A stretch of 64,000 nucleotides of DNA from Bubalus kerabau (GCF_029407905.1 NC_073642.1:4836001-4900000); one strand, 5' to 3'. Shown: positions 23,750 to 36,553, numbered from the stretch's first letter. Notes: generated by a model from the letters alone, not told the origin. Made by a program: numbers and translations.

Positions 23750-24092
23750 CAGTTTAGTCGCTCAGTCGTGTCCGACTCTCTGTGACCCCATGGACTGCAA
23801 CATGCCAGACTTCCCTGTCCATCACCAACTCCCAGAGACTACTAAAAATTTGGGAAGTTTTCCAAATTTCTCATTCTATTGTTTTCCTCTTTCTTTGCAT
23901 TGATCGCTGAGGAAGGCTTCCCTATCTCTCCTTGCTATTCTTTGGAATTCTGCTTTCAGATGGGTATATCTTTCCTTTTCCCCTTTGCCTTTAGTTTCAC
24001 TTCTTTTCTCAGCTATTTGTAAGGACTTCTCAGTCAACCATACTGCCTTTTTGCATTTCTTTTTTGAGGATGGTCTTGATCACCGATTATAC
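23750..24092 (-). mobile_element. BovB LINE with large internal deletion
   Basis: The first 95 bp are the BovB 3' terminus in reverse. After about 23845 the sequence jumps to the linker region before the reverse transcriptase (cattctattgttttcctctt and following). Some 2 kb of the element is missing between them. Confidence 0.85.
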
Positions 24093-24329
24093 TATTAGTA
24101 AAGTAATATTACTAGTACTTATACTACTATACTTATTCTTATACTATTATAATTTGTGGGGTTAAATATATATAAGGTTTAAATTGATGATAACAATAAT
24201 TGTCTTGGATATGAAAAATAATTCTTGTTAGACACTAATGAAAGAATGCCTATTCTAATTTATATGATAACCAAAATTTAGCATAGGTAAAAGACTGTTA
24301 GGTTATTAGCATAAAAACTGAGATACTTA

Positions 24330-26000
24330 AATATAAACCTAACAAAATATATACAAGATCTGTATGAGGAAAACTATAAAACTACAATCCTGATGCAGGA
24401 AATCAAAAGTTTAAATTAAAAAATAAAGTCTATGTGCATGAATAGGAAAACTCAATATTGTCAAGATGTCAATTCTTCCCATCTTGATCTATGGATTCAA
24501 TTCACCCACAATCACAATCTCAGAAAATCATTTTGTAGATGTTGAATAACTGATTCTAAAGCTTGTACATAGGGCAAAAATCCCAGGATAGCCAACACAA
24601 TATTGAAGAAAAAAATGAGAGGATAAATGTGAGCTTACTTCAAGTGTAACTGTAAGTCTACAGTAATGAAGACCGTGTGGATATGACAGAAGAATAGACA
24701 TACAGATCTATGGAACAGAATATATAATGCAGAAATACACAAATATAATCAATTCTCTGGGAGAAAAGAGGAAAGGCAATTCAGTGAAAAAAGGATGCCC
24801 TTTTCAACAAATGACATTGAAACAATTCAGTATCTATATGCCAAAAAATACAAAGATTTTATACCTTTCACAAAAATAAGCTTGCAATGGATCATAGAGT
24901 TAAATGTGAAATGTAAAGTCTTAAAACTTCTAGAAGACAGCATAGGAGGGAAACCAGGTAACTTTGAGTTTAGTCTTGACATATTTAGATATTAAACACA
25001 ATATAAAAATCATAACTCATGAAAGAAAAAAATTGATGTTAGACTTGATTAATTAAAAACTTTTGCCCTTACAAAAAAAAAAAAAAAACAAAATCAAAAA
25101 ACACTGTTAAGAAAATGAAAAGATTATCCACAAACTGGCAAAACACATATTTGACAGAGTACTGGTATCTAGCTATACAAAGAACACTTAAAACTCAACA
25201 ATAAGGAAACAAACAACCCAATTAAAAATTAAGCAAGAGATCCAAAAAGATGTTTAATTATAGAGGTTGTGCAGATGACAAATAAGTATATAGAAAGATA
25301 TTCAAAATCATATGTCATCAAGGGGATGTATGAAATTAATTAAAATGAGGCACTACTGTGTAACTATTAGAATGCCTTCATCTAAAGCACTGAACACAAC
25401 AAATGCTAGAAAGAATGTGGCTGCTGCTAAGTCGCTTCAGTCATGTCTGACTCTGTGTGACCCCATAGACGGCAGCCCACCAGGCTCCCCCATCCCTGGG
25501 ATTCTCCAGACAAGAACACTGGAGTGGGTTGCCATTGCCTTCTCCAATGCAGGAAAGTGAAAAGTGAAAGTGAAGTCGCTCAGTCGTGTCCGACTCTTAG
25601 CGACCCCATGGACTGCAGCCTACCAGGCTCCTCTGTCCGTGGGATTTTCCAGGCAAGAGTACTGGAGTGGGGTGCCATTGCCTTCTCCGGAAAGAATGTG
25701 GAGCAACAGGAATTCTCATTCTTTGCGGGTTGAAATGAAAAACAGTACAGCTACTTTGGAAGACAGTGTGATGGTTTCTTATAAATCCAAACATACTCTT
25801 ACCAAAGGATCCAGATGGTAGGGAGGAATAAACAGGTGGAAAAGGGATTTTTAGGGCATTGAAACTCCTCTGTATGAAACTGTAATGATGGATACATGTC
25901 ATTATAGGTTTTTCAAAACCCATAGACTTTAGAGAACCAACAGGAAACTATAATATAAGCTATAGACTTTTGTTAATAGTTTATTATAAAGATGGATCAG
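24330..26000 (+). mobile_element. Old L1 LINE, ORF2 3' region, with nested Bov-A2
   Basis: aatataaacctaacaaaata, gacagaagaatagacataca and ggatcatagagttaaatgtg are classic L1M ORF2 3' wording. The copy is strongly diverged. A Bov-A2 sits inside at 25421-25690. The A-run at about 25073-25088 is internal. Confidence 0.75.
25421..25690 (-). mobile_element. Bov-A2 SINE nested in old L1
   Basis: Two reverse-oriented Bov-A units. AAAGAATGTGG at 25410-25420 and 25691-25701 is a perfect target-site duplication. Confidence 0.94.
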
Positions 26001-26319
26001 CACTGTGCAACTACATGTCCTGACTTCCAGAGACACTTCCACAAGTGGACATAGTAAAAACTTCATTAAACATAAAGCTGTGGTTGTTGCCTAGTCACTT
26101 TGGTACCCCCCTGCCAGCAAATTAACTGCCTAAAAATGAAGCAGTCATATTGGCACGGCAATTAATCCATACTATAAAGAGGAAGAATACAGATATATTA
26201 GCTTCAAGTGTACAGCTTAATGACTCTGATGTTCTGTTTCCCAATCTGATCACTTTACTTGTGAATGTGTTTACTTATGCTCTATGCTTACAATTTATCA
26301 AACTTCTGTACAGACTTAT

Positions 26320-26454
26320 CTGGAGAAGGAAATGGCAACCCACTCCAGTGTTCTTGCCTGGAGAATCCCAGGGACGGGGGAGCCTGGTGAGCTGCCATCT
26401 CTGGGGTCGCACAGAGTCGGACACGACTGAAGCGACTTAGCAACAGCAGCAGCA
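26320..26454 (+). mobile_element. Bov-A SINE monomer with target-site duplication
   Basis: One Bov-A unit with a CAG-rich tail. GTACAGACTTAT at 26308-26319 and 26455-26466 flanks it perfectly. Confidence 0.94.
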
Positions 26455-26624
26455 GTACAGACTTATACAAAAAATTAAAGTTTTAAATGTACCTGCTCTT
26501 TCATCGTGCAATTCTGCTTTTAAAATTTTGTCCTAAGAAAACATTTTAATGAGTAAATAAAATTATATATATGTGATAAATAATAAACTGAAATGATATT
26601 TAATACTAAATTATTACGTCTACC

Positions 26625-26828
26625 AATTGTAGCTCAAATGGTAAAGAATCTGCCTGCAGTGCAGGAGCCCAGGGTTTGATCTCTGGGTCAGGAAGATCCG
26701 CTGGAGAAGGGACTGGCAATCCACTCCAGTATTCTTGCCTAGAGAATTCCATGGACAGAGAAGCCTGGCGGGCTACAGTACGAGGGGTCGCAAAGAGTTA
26801 GACACGACTGAGCGACTAACACACACGC
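26625..26828 (+). mobile_element. Bov-tA SINE
   Basis: A tRNA-like head (gtagctcaaatggtaaagaa) and Bov-A body end in gagcgactaacacacac. AAATTATT occurs just outside both ends, consistent with a target-site duplication. Confidence 0.88.
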
Positions 26829-26879
26829 ACCAAAATTATTGAACAACTATTGTAGTTAAAATTACAGTACTTAGAATAT

Positions 26880-27485
26880 GGGTATATGAAGGTGAGGCAG
26901 GAGATAGATGGACCCCAGACCAAGAAGCGAGTTCACTCCCTGTGGCCTGATACTCCAAGATAGGAGAGGCTGAGCCCTGCCCAGATAAAAAGATAAGAGA
27001 CCATATATTTATCAGTCTCAAAGTCAAAGAGACCTTCTCAGCTAAAAAGTTCCTTGGAGGTCAAAAGGGGAGTGATGTCTAGCAAACCATAGGATTCTTC
27101 ACTGGACTCCATCTTGGCTAAGAGATACACATGCACCCAAAGGAGGACCCTAAAATAAACCAAATACAGACTCAGAACCAGGCAAATCAAAATGATTGGC
27201 CAAAGGAAACCTGGAAGAAATGCCCCATGTAAGCAATTTAAACCACCACGTGGGCACAAATCTCAGAGTCTGCCTGTGTGTCTATCCACACATACTCTTT
27301 TTCCTTCTAATAAACACTTTACTTGTTTCAATACTTTTCCCATCTTTGTGGGAACTCTTTTCTGCAAAGCCAGAAGACCAGGGCCTTGTCACTGGCCACT
27401 AGTTTAGTAGCCAGGATTCAGCACTCTCAACTTCTGCAGCCCAACCTCAGTCTCTGGCTGGGAACAGAAACTCTGCTTTAAGCTG
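26880..27485 (+). mobile_element. Solo LTR of a class I (ERV1-like) endogenous retrovirus
   Basis: The block has LTR features: U3-like wording with ccatcttggctaagag, a polyadenylation signal AATAAA at 27309-27314, and a T-rich R/U5 with cactagtttag and a GC-richer end. No gag, pol or env sequence lies next to it, so it is a solo LTR. Family name and exact ends are uncertain. Confidence 0.6.
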
Positions 27486-27508
27486 CTGCAGGCCAAGGAC
27501 ACCTGCAG

Positions 27509-27546
27509 GAAGGAAAGAAGGAAGGAAGGAAGAAAGGAAGGAAGAA
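27509..27546. repeat. (GGAA/AAGG)n microsatellite
   Basis: Imperfect tetranucleotide run aaggaaggaaggaaggaag immediately after the LTR. Confidence 0.9.
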
Positions 27547-27574
27547 TTAATTAGTCTCTTACTCAGAAAAGTTT

Positions 27575-27800
27575 TGTGTGTGTGCTAAGTCGCTTCAGTC
27601 TTGTCCTAATTTTTGCGACCCTGTGGACTGTAGCCTGCCAGACTCCTCTGTCCATGGGATTCTCCAGGCAAGAATACTGAAGTGGGTGGCCATGCCCTCC
27701 TCCAGGGGATCTTCCCAACTCAGGGATCAAATCCACATGTCTTATGTGTCCTTCATTGCCAGGCAGGTTCTTTACCACTAGTGCCACCTGGGAAGCCCAG
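27575..27800 (-). mobile_element. Bov-tA SINE
   Basis: Complete reverse-oriented copy from gtgtgtgctaagtcgcttca to the tRNA-like head ccacctgggaagccc. The flanks CAGAAAAG and CAGAAACG are probably the target-site duplication with one change. Confidence 0.9.
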
Positions 27801-27963
27801 AAACGCTTTACCCATTAACAAACAGTAGGCCCAGAGGAAGAACATTGCCTGGATTGCTGACTGAGTTTGGAAGTTGGAGGTGGTTGATAAAAAAAAAAAA
27901 AGTTTTAATTGTGAAGTTATGTTATAGCTGAATTTTTAAAAATAAACAAGAATTCATCAGATG

Positions 27964-29755
27964 ATTCAGTTCAGTTCAGTTCAATGGCTCAGTCATGTCC
28001 AACTCTTTGCGACTCCATGGACTGCAGCACCCCAAGCTTCCCTGTCCATCATCAATTCCCAGAGTTTGCTCAAACTCATATCCACTGAGACAGTGATGCA
28101 ATCCAACCATCTCATCCTCTGTTGTCCCCTTCTCCTCCTGCCTTCAATCTTTCCCAGCATCAGGGTCTTTGCTAATGAGTCAGTTCTTCACATCAGGTGG
28201 CCAAAGTATTGGAGTTTCAGCTTCAGCATCAGTCCTTCCAGTGAATATTCAGGATTGATTTCCTTTAGGATGGACTGTTTGGATCTCCTGTCAGTCCAAG
28301 GGACTCTCAAGAGTCTTCTCCAACACCACAGTCCAAAAGCATCAATTCATCGGTGCTTAGCTGTCTTTATGGTCCAACTCTCACATCCATACATGACTAC
28401 TGGAAAAAACCATAGCTTTGACTAGATGAACCTTTGTTTGCAAAGTAATATCTCTGCTTTTTAATATGTTGTCTAATTTGTCATAGCTGTTCTTCCAAGG
28501 AACAAATGTCTTTTGATTTTGTGGCTGCAGTTACCATCTGCAGTGATTTTGGAGCCCAAGAAAATAAGGTCTCTCCCTGTTTCCATTGTTTCTTCATCTA
28601 TTTGCCATGAAGTGAGAGGACCAGATGCCATGATCTTTGTTTTTTGAATGTTGAGCTTTAAGTCAGCCTTTTCACTGTCCTCTTTCACCTTCATTAAGAG
28701 GCTCTTTAGTTCCTCTTTGCTTTCTGCCATAAGGGTGTTGTGATCTCCATATCTGAATTTACTGATATTTCTCCCAGCAGTCTTGATTCCAACATGTGTT
28801 TCATCCAGATAGGCATTTTGCAAGATGTACTCTGCATTTAAGTTAAATAAGCAGGGTGACAGTATACAGCCTTGATGAACTCCTTTCCCAGTTTGGAACT
28901 GGTCTGTTCTGCCATGTCCAGTTCTGAGCTTCTTGATCTGAATATAGATTTCTCAGGAGGCAGGTCAGGTGGTCTGGTATCACCATCTCTTGAAGAATTG
29001 TCCACAGTTTGTTGTGATCGACACAGTCAAAGGCTTTGGTGTAGTCAATAAAGCAGAAGTAGATGTTTTTTTCTGGAACTCTCTTGTTTTTTTGATGATC
29101 CAACAGATGTTTGCAATTTGATCTCTGGTTCCTCCGCCTTTTTAAAATCTAGCTTGAACATATGGAAGTTCTTGGTTCACATACTATTGAAGCCTGGCTT
29201 GAAGAATTTTGAGCATTACTTTGGTAGCATGTGAGATGAGTACATTTGTGTGGCACTTTGAACATTCTTTGACATTGCCTTTCTTTGGGATTGGAATTAA
29301 ACTGACCTTTTCCAGCCCTGTGGCCGCTGCTGAGTTTTCCAAATTTGCTGGTATATTGAATGCAGCACTTTAACAGCACCATCTTTTAGGATTTGAAATA
29401 GTTCAGCTGTAATTCTATAACCTCCACTAGCTTTGTTTGTAGTGATGCTTCCTAAGGCCCACCTGACTTTGGACTACAGGATGTCTGGCTCTAGGTGAGT
29501 GATCACAGAATTGCAGTTATCTGGGTCATTAAGATCTTTTTTGTTTAGTTCTTCTGTGTATTCTTGCTCCCTCTTCTTAATATCTTCTGCTTGTTAGATC
29601 CATACTGTTTCTGTCCTTTATTGTGCCCATCTTTGCATGAAATATTCCCTTGGTATGTCTAATTTTCTTGAGGAGATCTCTAGTCTTTCCCACTCTATTG
29701 TTTTCCTCTATTTCTTTGCATTGATCACTGAGGAAGGCTTTCTTATTAAGTACCA
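27964..29755 (-). mobile_element. BovB LINE, 5'-truncated
   Basis: It runs from the cagttcagttcag terminus back to the linker before the reverse transcriptase (ttgatcactgaggaaggctt). Broken frames cover thumb, palm and fingers. The catalytic motif reads RYGDHNTLMAES instead of RYADDTTLMAES, so the enzyme would be dead even without the frameshifts. Confidence 0.93.
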
Positions 29756-29944
29756 TTAATTATCTGTCTTCAAAAGATTTGCTGGAAAATGCTGTTGTTA
29801 GAGCCCATTTCTTTCCAAGAGAGTATCAGCCTGACGAGCACGCTTTTATTTTCATAAAAATGTTAGGGATTATTTTCCCCAGGCAATGTGGAGCAATCTA
29901 AAAGCATGATGATGAAAGTAAGCAATATGTTTTATTTCCCTAAC

Positions 29945-30055
29945 TGTGCTTCTCAATCACTGTGTGATCTTAGGCAACTCTAATCTATTGGGGCCACCTT
30001 TCAAAATATGCAAAATGATGATGTTTGAAGTTCCTTCCAGTGTTTAAACACTCTA
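29945..30055 (+). mobile_element. MIR-like SINE fragment
   Basis: cactgtgtgatcttaggcaa followed later by atatgcaaaatgatgatg and gaagttccttccag follows the MIR core order. Confidence 0.6.
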
Positions 30056-30854
30056 TTTTAAATTTGGATGCTTCTTAGTGCTAAAATCCCTAGAAGGCTA
30101 GAAACCTTATTAGAATTCAAAGAAAATTTTATTTAAAATTATAGCACAATTACAAAAGGTGAATTACGGTGACATTATTTCATTATTATTGTTGTTGTTG
30201 TTTAGTTTTAGTGCATGCTTTATAATAATTTTGGGCTTCAAACACAAAATAAATAGAGCAAGATAAATCATAGCATAAATTGCAGTGATTATTAACCCTT
30301 ATATCATTGGTGAAATGTAGAAGCATTTAATAGATAAATTGAAGATATCATGGACTCACCTGGTTTCATAAATGGTGTAAAATTTTCTGTGTTCTTTGAC
30401 TGCATTCCTAAAAAAAAAAAAGAAGGATAAAATATAAGCTTCAAACTTATTGCTAAGATCTGAAATTCCTTCATTAAGTCTGTTCTTAAATTTATCTATT
30501 TGATGATGAAATACCTCCACTACCTTTTTGGTAAATTTCAAGAAATAACACTTAAAGAAATATGAACACATTTTAAAAACAATACACATTACATTAGATA
30601 AACTTAAATAGTTATCAAACCACTGCTTAAATTTTATTAGAGACAGAAAACAAACAATAAAAAATAACAAATTCTAATAGTGGTATGTGCAGTGATAAAA
30701 ATAGAACAAAATGATATTAATACAACAGAAAATGACTTGAGAGAAGCCATATTACAAAGGATGGCAAGAAAAGCTTCTTTGAGGAAATGAATTTTCATTG
30801 AAATCTGAGTCATGGTGGAAGTTTACCATGAAATTTGTAGGAAAATGAAAACAA
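30056..30854. other. No recognised feature
   Basis: It holds a short TTG run (about 30184-30203) and an A run (30409-30421). No gene was recognised. Confidence 0.3.
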
Positions 30855-31132
30855 TATAGGAGAAGGCACTGGCACCCCACTCCAGTCCTCTTGCCTGGAA
30901 GATCCCATGGACGAAGGAGCCTAGTAGGCTGCAGTCCATGGGGTCGCGATGAGTCAGACACGACTGAGTGATTTCACTTTCACTTTTCACTTTCATGAAT
31001 TGGAGAAGGAAATGGCAACCCACTCCAGTATTCTTGCCTGGAGAATCCCAGGGACAGAGGAGCCTGGTGGGCTGCCATCTATGGGGTCGCACAGAGTCGG
31101 ACATGACTGAAGTGACTTAGCAGCAGCAGTAG
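30855..31132 (+). mobile_element. Bov-A2 SINE
   Basis: Two Bov-A units joined by a cactttcacttttcac linker. The flanks AAACAATATA and AAAGCAATATA fit a slightly changed target-site duplication. Confidence 0.92.
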
Positions 31133-32079
31133 CAACAGAAAGCAATATAAAATAATAATTATATATTGATTGCTATGGAAAAAGCACTGTAATCCACATG
31201 CTGAAAGTGTCACTGAAAATAAAAATAAATTAAGTAAACAATGGAGATAAAACCATAATGTAAGGCAGTAGAACAATACAATACCCGATAGTAAAAAGTA
31301 CGTGTCAGTGACGTGGAAGGACAAGCCTTTCCCAGCGTCTCTTACTTAGCTCAGCAGTACAGGATTAAGGAGGAAAAGTCAGACAGCATTTCCACATGAA
31401 GTGAGATTATTGAAAAAGATGGAAAATTTCACAGTAAAAAAAAATAACTTTAGAAAAATGAAAATCTCAAAGAGTCAAGAGAACACTAGTATCATGGAAA
31501 AGGAACAAGATAAAAAAAGAATTTGGTAAAATGTTAATTTTGAAACATAACTATTTTAAGAAAGAATACATTTAAAGGAATGAATAAAATGTTTATGGCT
31601 GAATAAAAAAGTTAGTGAGCTAGAAGATAGTACTGGAGGACTTTCAAAGGCAGAGCTTAAAGATAAGGAGATAATAGTGTAAAAGAATAGCAAAGATAAA
31701 TGGAATACATAGATACAGGTGCCAACCTCTGGATAAGAGGAGGTATCAGAAGTAGAGAAAAAAATTAGATCAAGAAATAAGTTATTTGATAAAATGAGAA
31801 CAAATTTCCAAGAATTAAATGAGAAATATTTTAGATTAAATATGAGGTGCATTTTTAGGATTGTAATAAACCAATTAAACTTCAATCTTAACTTCATACC
31901 TAACCAAAAAAACCAAAAACTATCTCAAAATGTTTCATATGCCTAGGTTCTCATATATATATAATTGTCCATTTTAGAAGCTTAAGAAAAAATATAGGAA
32001 ATAATCTTCATTACCTGAGACTAGGCAGAGACTTTCTAGACATGGCACCAAAAGCACAGTACATTATAGAATGACAAAT
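31133..32079. other. AT-rich region, perhaps old L1
   Basis: Purine-rich plus-strand wording (for example aatcaaatttccaagaatt-like text near 31800) suggests a decayed L1, but I cannot assign it firmly. Confidence 0.3.
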
Positions 32080-32457
32080 TGTACTTAATAAAAATGTAAG
32101 CATTATTTTAAGAAATAGAATGCTTTAAAAAATGAAGTGACAATTACATATTTGCAAAAAATATTTGTCAGTGACACAGACAGAAAGGACTTAAATCCAG
32201 AATATATAGAGAACTTTTAAAATTCTTAACTCTTCACAAAATTCTTAACTCTCAAAATTAAGGAATCAAACAACTCAATTAAAACTGAGCAAAAGATAGT
32301 CACTTCAGCAAATAGGGTATACAGACAGATAGGATATAGAGCTATAGGAAGAGGTGTGCAACAAAGTTAACCATCAGAGAAATGCAAATTAAAACCATAT
32401 TATGATGATGGTGAACAACAATTAGAAACTCTAAAATTAAGAAAAAAAAAAAAAAAA

Positions 32458-32535
32458 CAGGTGGAACTTCACTGGCAGTCCAGTGGTTAAGACTCAATCA
32501 ACGCTTCCACAGCAGGGGCCATGGAGGCTCTTATG
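32458..32535 (+). mobile_element. CHR-type SINE head
   Basis: acttcactggcagtccagtg followed by gttaagactc and cgcttccacagcagggg is the head of the CHR family, truncated after about 75 bp. It follows a run of As. Confidence 0.75.
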
Positions 32536-32664
32536 AAGTAGAAGTTTAAAAATCTAATAATATCAAACACTGGCATGGATGCAGAGAAACTTGATCACTT
32601 ACCAATTTCTGATCAAAATGTGGTCACTCTAGGAAACAGTTATGAGAAAATCTAAGCATGCAAG

Positions 32665-32852
32665 TACTATGTGCTATGCTCAGTCATGTCTAACTCTGCG
32701 ACCCCATGGACTATAGCTCGCCAGCTCCTCTATCCATGGAGTCTTCCAAGCAAGGATACTGATTGCACCAATCCAAGGACTGAACCCGAATCTCCTGTGT
32801 CTCCTGCATTAGCAGGCAGATTCTTTACCACCGAGCCACCTGGGAGCCCCAA
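32665..32852 (-). mobile_element. Bov-tA SINE
   Basis: Reverse-oriented copy from gctatgctcagtcatgtcta to the tRNA-like head gccacctgggagcccc. Confidence 0.88.
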
Positions 32853-32967
32853 CATGCCAATTGTATTCCTGGAATTTATTTCACAGAAATCTAAATTTAT
32901 GTTCACACAAGGGTCTGTGCACAATAGTATGTAGCAGCTTTGTTCATGGGAGCCTATATTGAATGGT

Positions 32968-33180
32968 CCTGATGAAAGTGAAAGTCGCTCAGTCGTGTCT
33001 GACTCTTTGTGACCCCATGGACTACACAGTCCATGGAATTCTCTAGGCCAGAATACTGGAGTGGGTAGCCTTTCCCTTCACTAGGGGATCTTCCCAACCC
33101 AGGGATTGAACCCGGGTGTCCTGGATTGTGGGCGGGTTCTTTACCAACCAACCTATCAGAGAAGACCTTGCTATCAGGGA
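32968..33180 (-). mobile_element. Bov-tA SINE flanked by an unusually long duplication
   Basis: A reverse-oriented Bov-tA lies between two copies of a 35-bp sequence (32933-32967 and 33181-33215; 33 of 35 bases match). Normal SINE target duplications are about 7-20 bp. Confidence 0.88.
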
Positions 33181-33720
33181 AGCAGCTTTGTTCATGGGAG
33201 CCTTTATGGAATGGTACAGGTGCCCTTCAATAAATGATTCAGATAATTTGAATCTTTTCAAATAACTTCAAATAATTTTGTTAATCCATGTCATGGAGTA
33301 CTGCTCCGCCATGGAAAGGAACAAAACTATTGATACACTCTGTCTGATAAAACTCTGGAGTAATATACTGGATGAAGAAAGGTCATCCTGAAAGAACACT
33401 TACTGGATTACTCCATTTATATAACATTGTTGAAATGATAAGATGATAGAATGGATTGGTGCTTTCCAGAGTTTAAGGAGAGGTGGGGTGGGACCTTGAG
33501 TTCCCACATGGGACTTGAACTCATGAGATATATGAGTTCAAGTGGGAAATGTGAGGGACCTTGTGGTGAAGCAAATGTTGTGTCTTGACCATGTCAAGTA
33601 TCACCATCTTGTTTGTGATACTTAATATACTTTTACAATGTATTACCTATGAGGGCAAGTGGGTAAAAGGTACTTGAGATTTCTCTGCATTCTTACAGCT
33701 ACATGTGAATGCAAATTTAT

Positions 33721-34471
33721 CTCAAACCAAAAGTTTATTTTAAAAAGTTAAGCTATAAACATTTTAGAAGAAAAATTGTTAATTATTACTTGAGTTTTGA
33801 AGTGGAAAAAGATCTTTTGAGAAAAAAAAGCAATAGAAATTACCAACTAAATGAGTATCCAAAAGTTTTAAAAACTGAACATGACAAAGAATTTTATAAG
33901 TACATTTTGATGCAAATATAAATTAAAATAATGAGATATTTTGGAACCAATTTGAAAAAGAAAATTAATTAATATTGTCAAGCATTGTGTAAAATGAGTC
34001 TTCTAATGCATTTCAGTGTTAAATGTTAGTAATTTTCATATGTGTACTTGACTCTCAAGAAATTTCATGCACTCTGAATCAATAATTACAGATATGGGAA
34101 TCTGTCCTTAGGAAAGAGCCTCAGCTGACTTCTGGTTACAATAAAGTCTAGCTTACCAAGTGTATTGATCTAAATACTTTAACGAGCAAAATACTGCAAA
34201 TAGTCTAAGTATCTAACAGTAAAGAAATTGTTAAATAAAATACGGTAACAGCCCTACAAAGAAAGAATAGTAAGCACCTACTTGAAAAACCTTTAATGAC
34301 AAAAGAAAATTCTCACATGACAGTAAGGGACACCGTAATACAAATCTTACATGTGTTGGCTTTTGTAAATAGACCAAAACTTAAATAATAAATAATCCTG
34401 AGTGCTGCAATAGTGAACTAATTTTTTAGTTCTCTGTAGCTTCCAAAAGCATATACTATTTAATAATAAGG
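33721..34471. other. No recognised feature
   Basis: AT-rich sequence; a 70-codon open frame at 33709-33921 is Lys/Tyr/Asn-rich with no recognisable domain. Confidence 0.3.
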
Positions 34472-34665
34472 AAGTGGCTCAGGCAGTAAAGAGTTTGCCT
34501 GCAATGTGTGAGTCCCTGAGTTGAGAAGATTCCCTGGAGAAGGAAATGGCAACCATTCCAGTATTCTTGCTTGAAAAATCCCATGGATGGAGGAGCCTGG
34601 AGAGCTACAGTCCATGGGGTCGCAAAGAGTTGGACACAACTGCGTAACTAACACACACACACAAC
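34472..34665 (+). mobile_element. Bov-tA SINE
   Basis: From ggaagtggctcaggcagtaa to the cacacaca tail. Confidence 0.88.
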
Positions 34666-34832
34666 TATAAATTATAGATAAACTGAAAAAAAACAAATCT
34701 ATTACTAGAAAATGTCTTTCAGAAATTTTGAAAACTCTCCTCTTTTAAACAAAATTCAAACAATTAGGAGGATATCAGTTATATAACAATTATATAAAAA
34801 ATAAATGTAGTCTAAAGCAAGTATGTTAGTCA

Positions 34833-35023
34833 TGCTGCTGTTTATTCTTCTCAGTGCTGGTGGAGTCCTTAGCAATCCATGGGGTTCTCCAAGTGAAAAC
34901 ACTGGACTGGGTTGCCCTTTCCTCCTCCAGGGGATCTTCTGACTCAGGGATGGAACCCGAATCTCTTGCATCTCCTGCATTGGCAGGCAGGTTCTTTACC
35001 ACTGTGTCACCTGGGAAGGCCCT
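34833..35023 (-). mobile_element. Bov-tA SINE
   Basis: Reverse-oriented, ending with the tRNA-like head cacctgggaaggccct. It is more diverged than its neighbours. Confidence 0.85.
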
Positions 35024-36143
35024 CACCAATGTCAAACAATAATGATTAGGGAAAGAAAGAGCCTCAGAGGATGGTCCAGAATTCTCTTCAATAGTACAGT
35101 TCTGTCCTGCCTCATTTGACATTTTTTCCTGACCCTGAAACTTTCTTAATATTCTCAGGAGTAAGAAACTTTTCTTTCTTTAGCTAAGAAAAAAATATCT
35201 TTGGAGTAAATGGCTCGCAAATTGAATTTCTCTGCAAAACAAAGCCCCTAATGCCATCAATTCCAATATGAGTGGAGACTGCCATTTGACAAAAGTCTAG
35301 CACAGCAAGTAATCCTCATGCCACAGAGGAAGCTACAAAATTAATTTTGCTATGGAAATATGTGTTGTAAAATCAAAGTTACAGCCTATGGCCAAGGAAA
35401 TTTCTGTGACTGATGGAGTGCATGTAGTGCTTCTCACCACACATTTTTCAAAAGCATGTGTTGCTCTCCATCTTCATCTGTGAAAGGCGGTCACCCCTGG
35501 TTTCCAGCTCTACCTCATCTGCACCCTCCAAGCCACCCTCTTTTAATGATCCTTTTTGCTTTTCTTTTTAGAAACTTAGTTGGCATCTATTACAGATGTA
35601 GTCCATATGAATCTTACAGTCACAGAAAATCCCGGTGTACAAACCTGTAGTTTTATCTATTTAATTCAAATTAATTTTCTATCCCAAGACCCAGTCTGCC
35701 CAACGCAGACAATCCATAGCATCCCTGTAACCCCCTCAATCACCTCATAACTTCCAGTTCAGGATGTGAACACACTTGGTTGTGAGTAAGCTCCTTTCTC
35801 TTCCTCCTGGGTCCTGGAGCAGCCTGAGATCTGGGGGTGTAGGGTCCTGTCACTGAAGGATGAGACCTTGGGCCCAGGGTGACAGTGTTTTCTCATGGGC
35901 TGCAGCCAGAGGTCACCTGATGACAAAACAGTGTTTCTTCCACTTGAAGGGTGAAGCTAGGTGTTTCAGGGTCTTCAAGTGCCCATAAATTCAAAGGAGG
36001 TAGACTTCTGTTTAGAAGGTATATCCCCTTGCTTGGGGCTGGATTAGGTGAGGGTCTTTGCCAATGCAAATCCACGAAGTTTTTAGGTATCTTCTGCAAA
36101 ATGTTTGCCTCCTAATAAATATTATCCTGTCTTTATATGTTTT
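35024..36143. other. No recognised feature
   Basis: A 1.1-kb stretch without young repeats. It could include an old LTR, but nothing can be named. Confidence 0.3.
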
Positions 36144-36212
36144 AACCATTCTGAAACCCTAAGGTATATCTAATCCATAACCATTCTGAAACCCCAAGGT
36201 ATATCTAATCCA
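36144..36212 (+). repeat. Tandem duplication, two 35-bp units
   Basis: The unit starting aaccattctgaaacccyaag and ending tatctaatcca occurs twice head-to-tail with one clear difference. Confidence 0.92.
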
Positions 36213-36339
36213 AGACATTCTACTTTGGCTGGATAGTTCCCTCTTGCTCCGAGACTGGCTGCTTTCCATGCCTGCTACAAAGCTGTGACCACAGGACTTG
36301 CTGTCATGCATTCTTGGGCTACACACCTCTCTGAACCTC

Positions 36340-36553
36340 AAAGTGAAAGTGAATTCACTCAGTTGTGTCCAGCTCTTTGCAACCCCATGGGCTGTAGCCT
36401 ACCAGGCTCCTCTGTTCGTGGGGTTTTCCAGGCAAGAGTACTGGAGTGGGTTACCATTTCCTTCTCCAAGGGATTTTCCGAACCCAGGGATCGAACACGG
36501 GTCTCCTGCATTACAGGCAGACACTTTACTGTCTGAGCCACCAGGGAAGCCCT
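36340..36553 (-). mobile_element. Bov-tA SINE
   Basis: Complete reverse-oriented copy with a gaaagtgaa tail and head gccaccagggaagccct. CCTCAA on both sides may be the target-site duplication. Confidence 0.9.

Larger units (their letters stand above)
32080..33720 (+). mobile_element. Old L1 LINE 3' region with three nested SINEs
   Basis: Phrases such as caacaattagaaactct and ccatggaaaggaacaaaact, then ctccatttatataacattg, come from the L1M ORF2 end and 3' UTR. It is interrupted by a CHR-type SINE and two Bov-tA copies. Confidence 0.7.

Noticed and set aside
26880..27485. Complete endogenous retrovirus
   Set aside because: Only one LTR-like block is present, with no gag, pol or env remains and no second LTR in the window.
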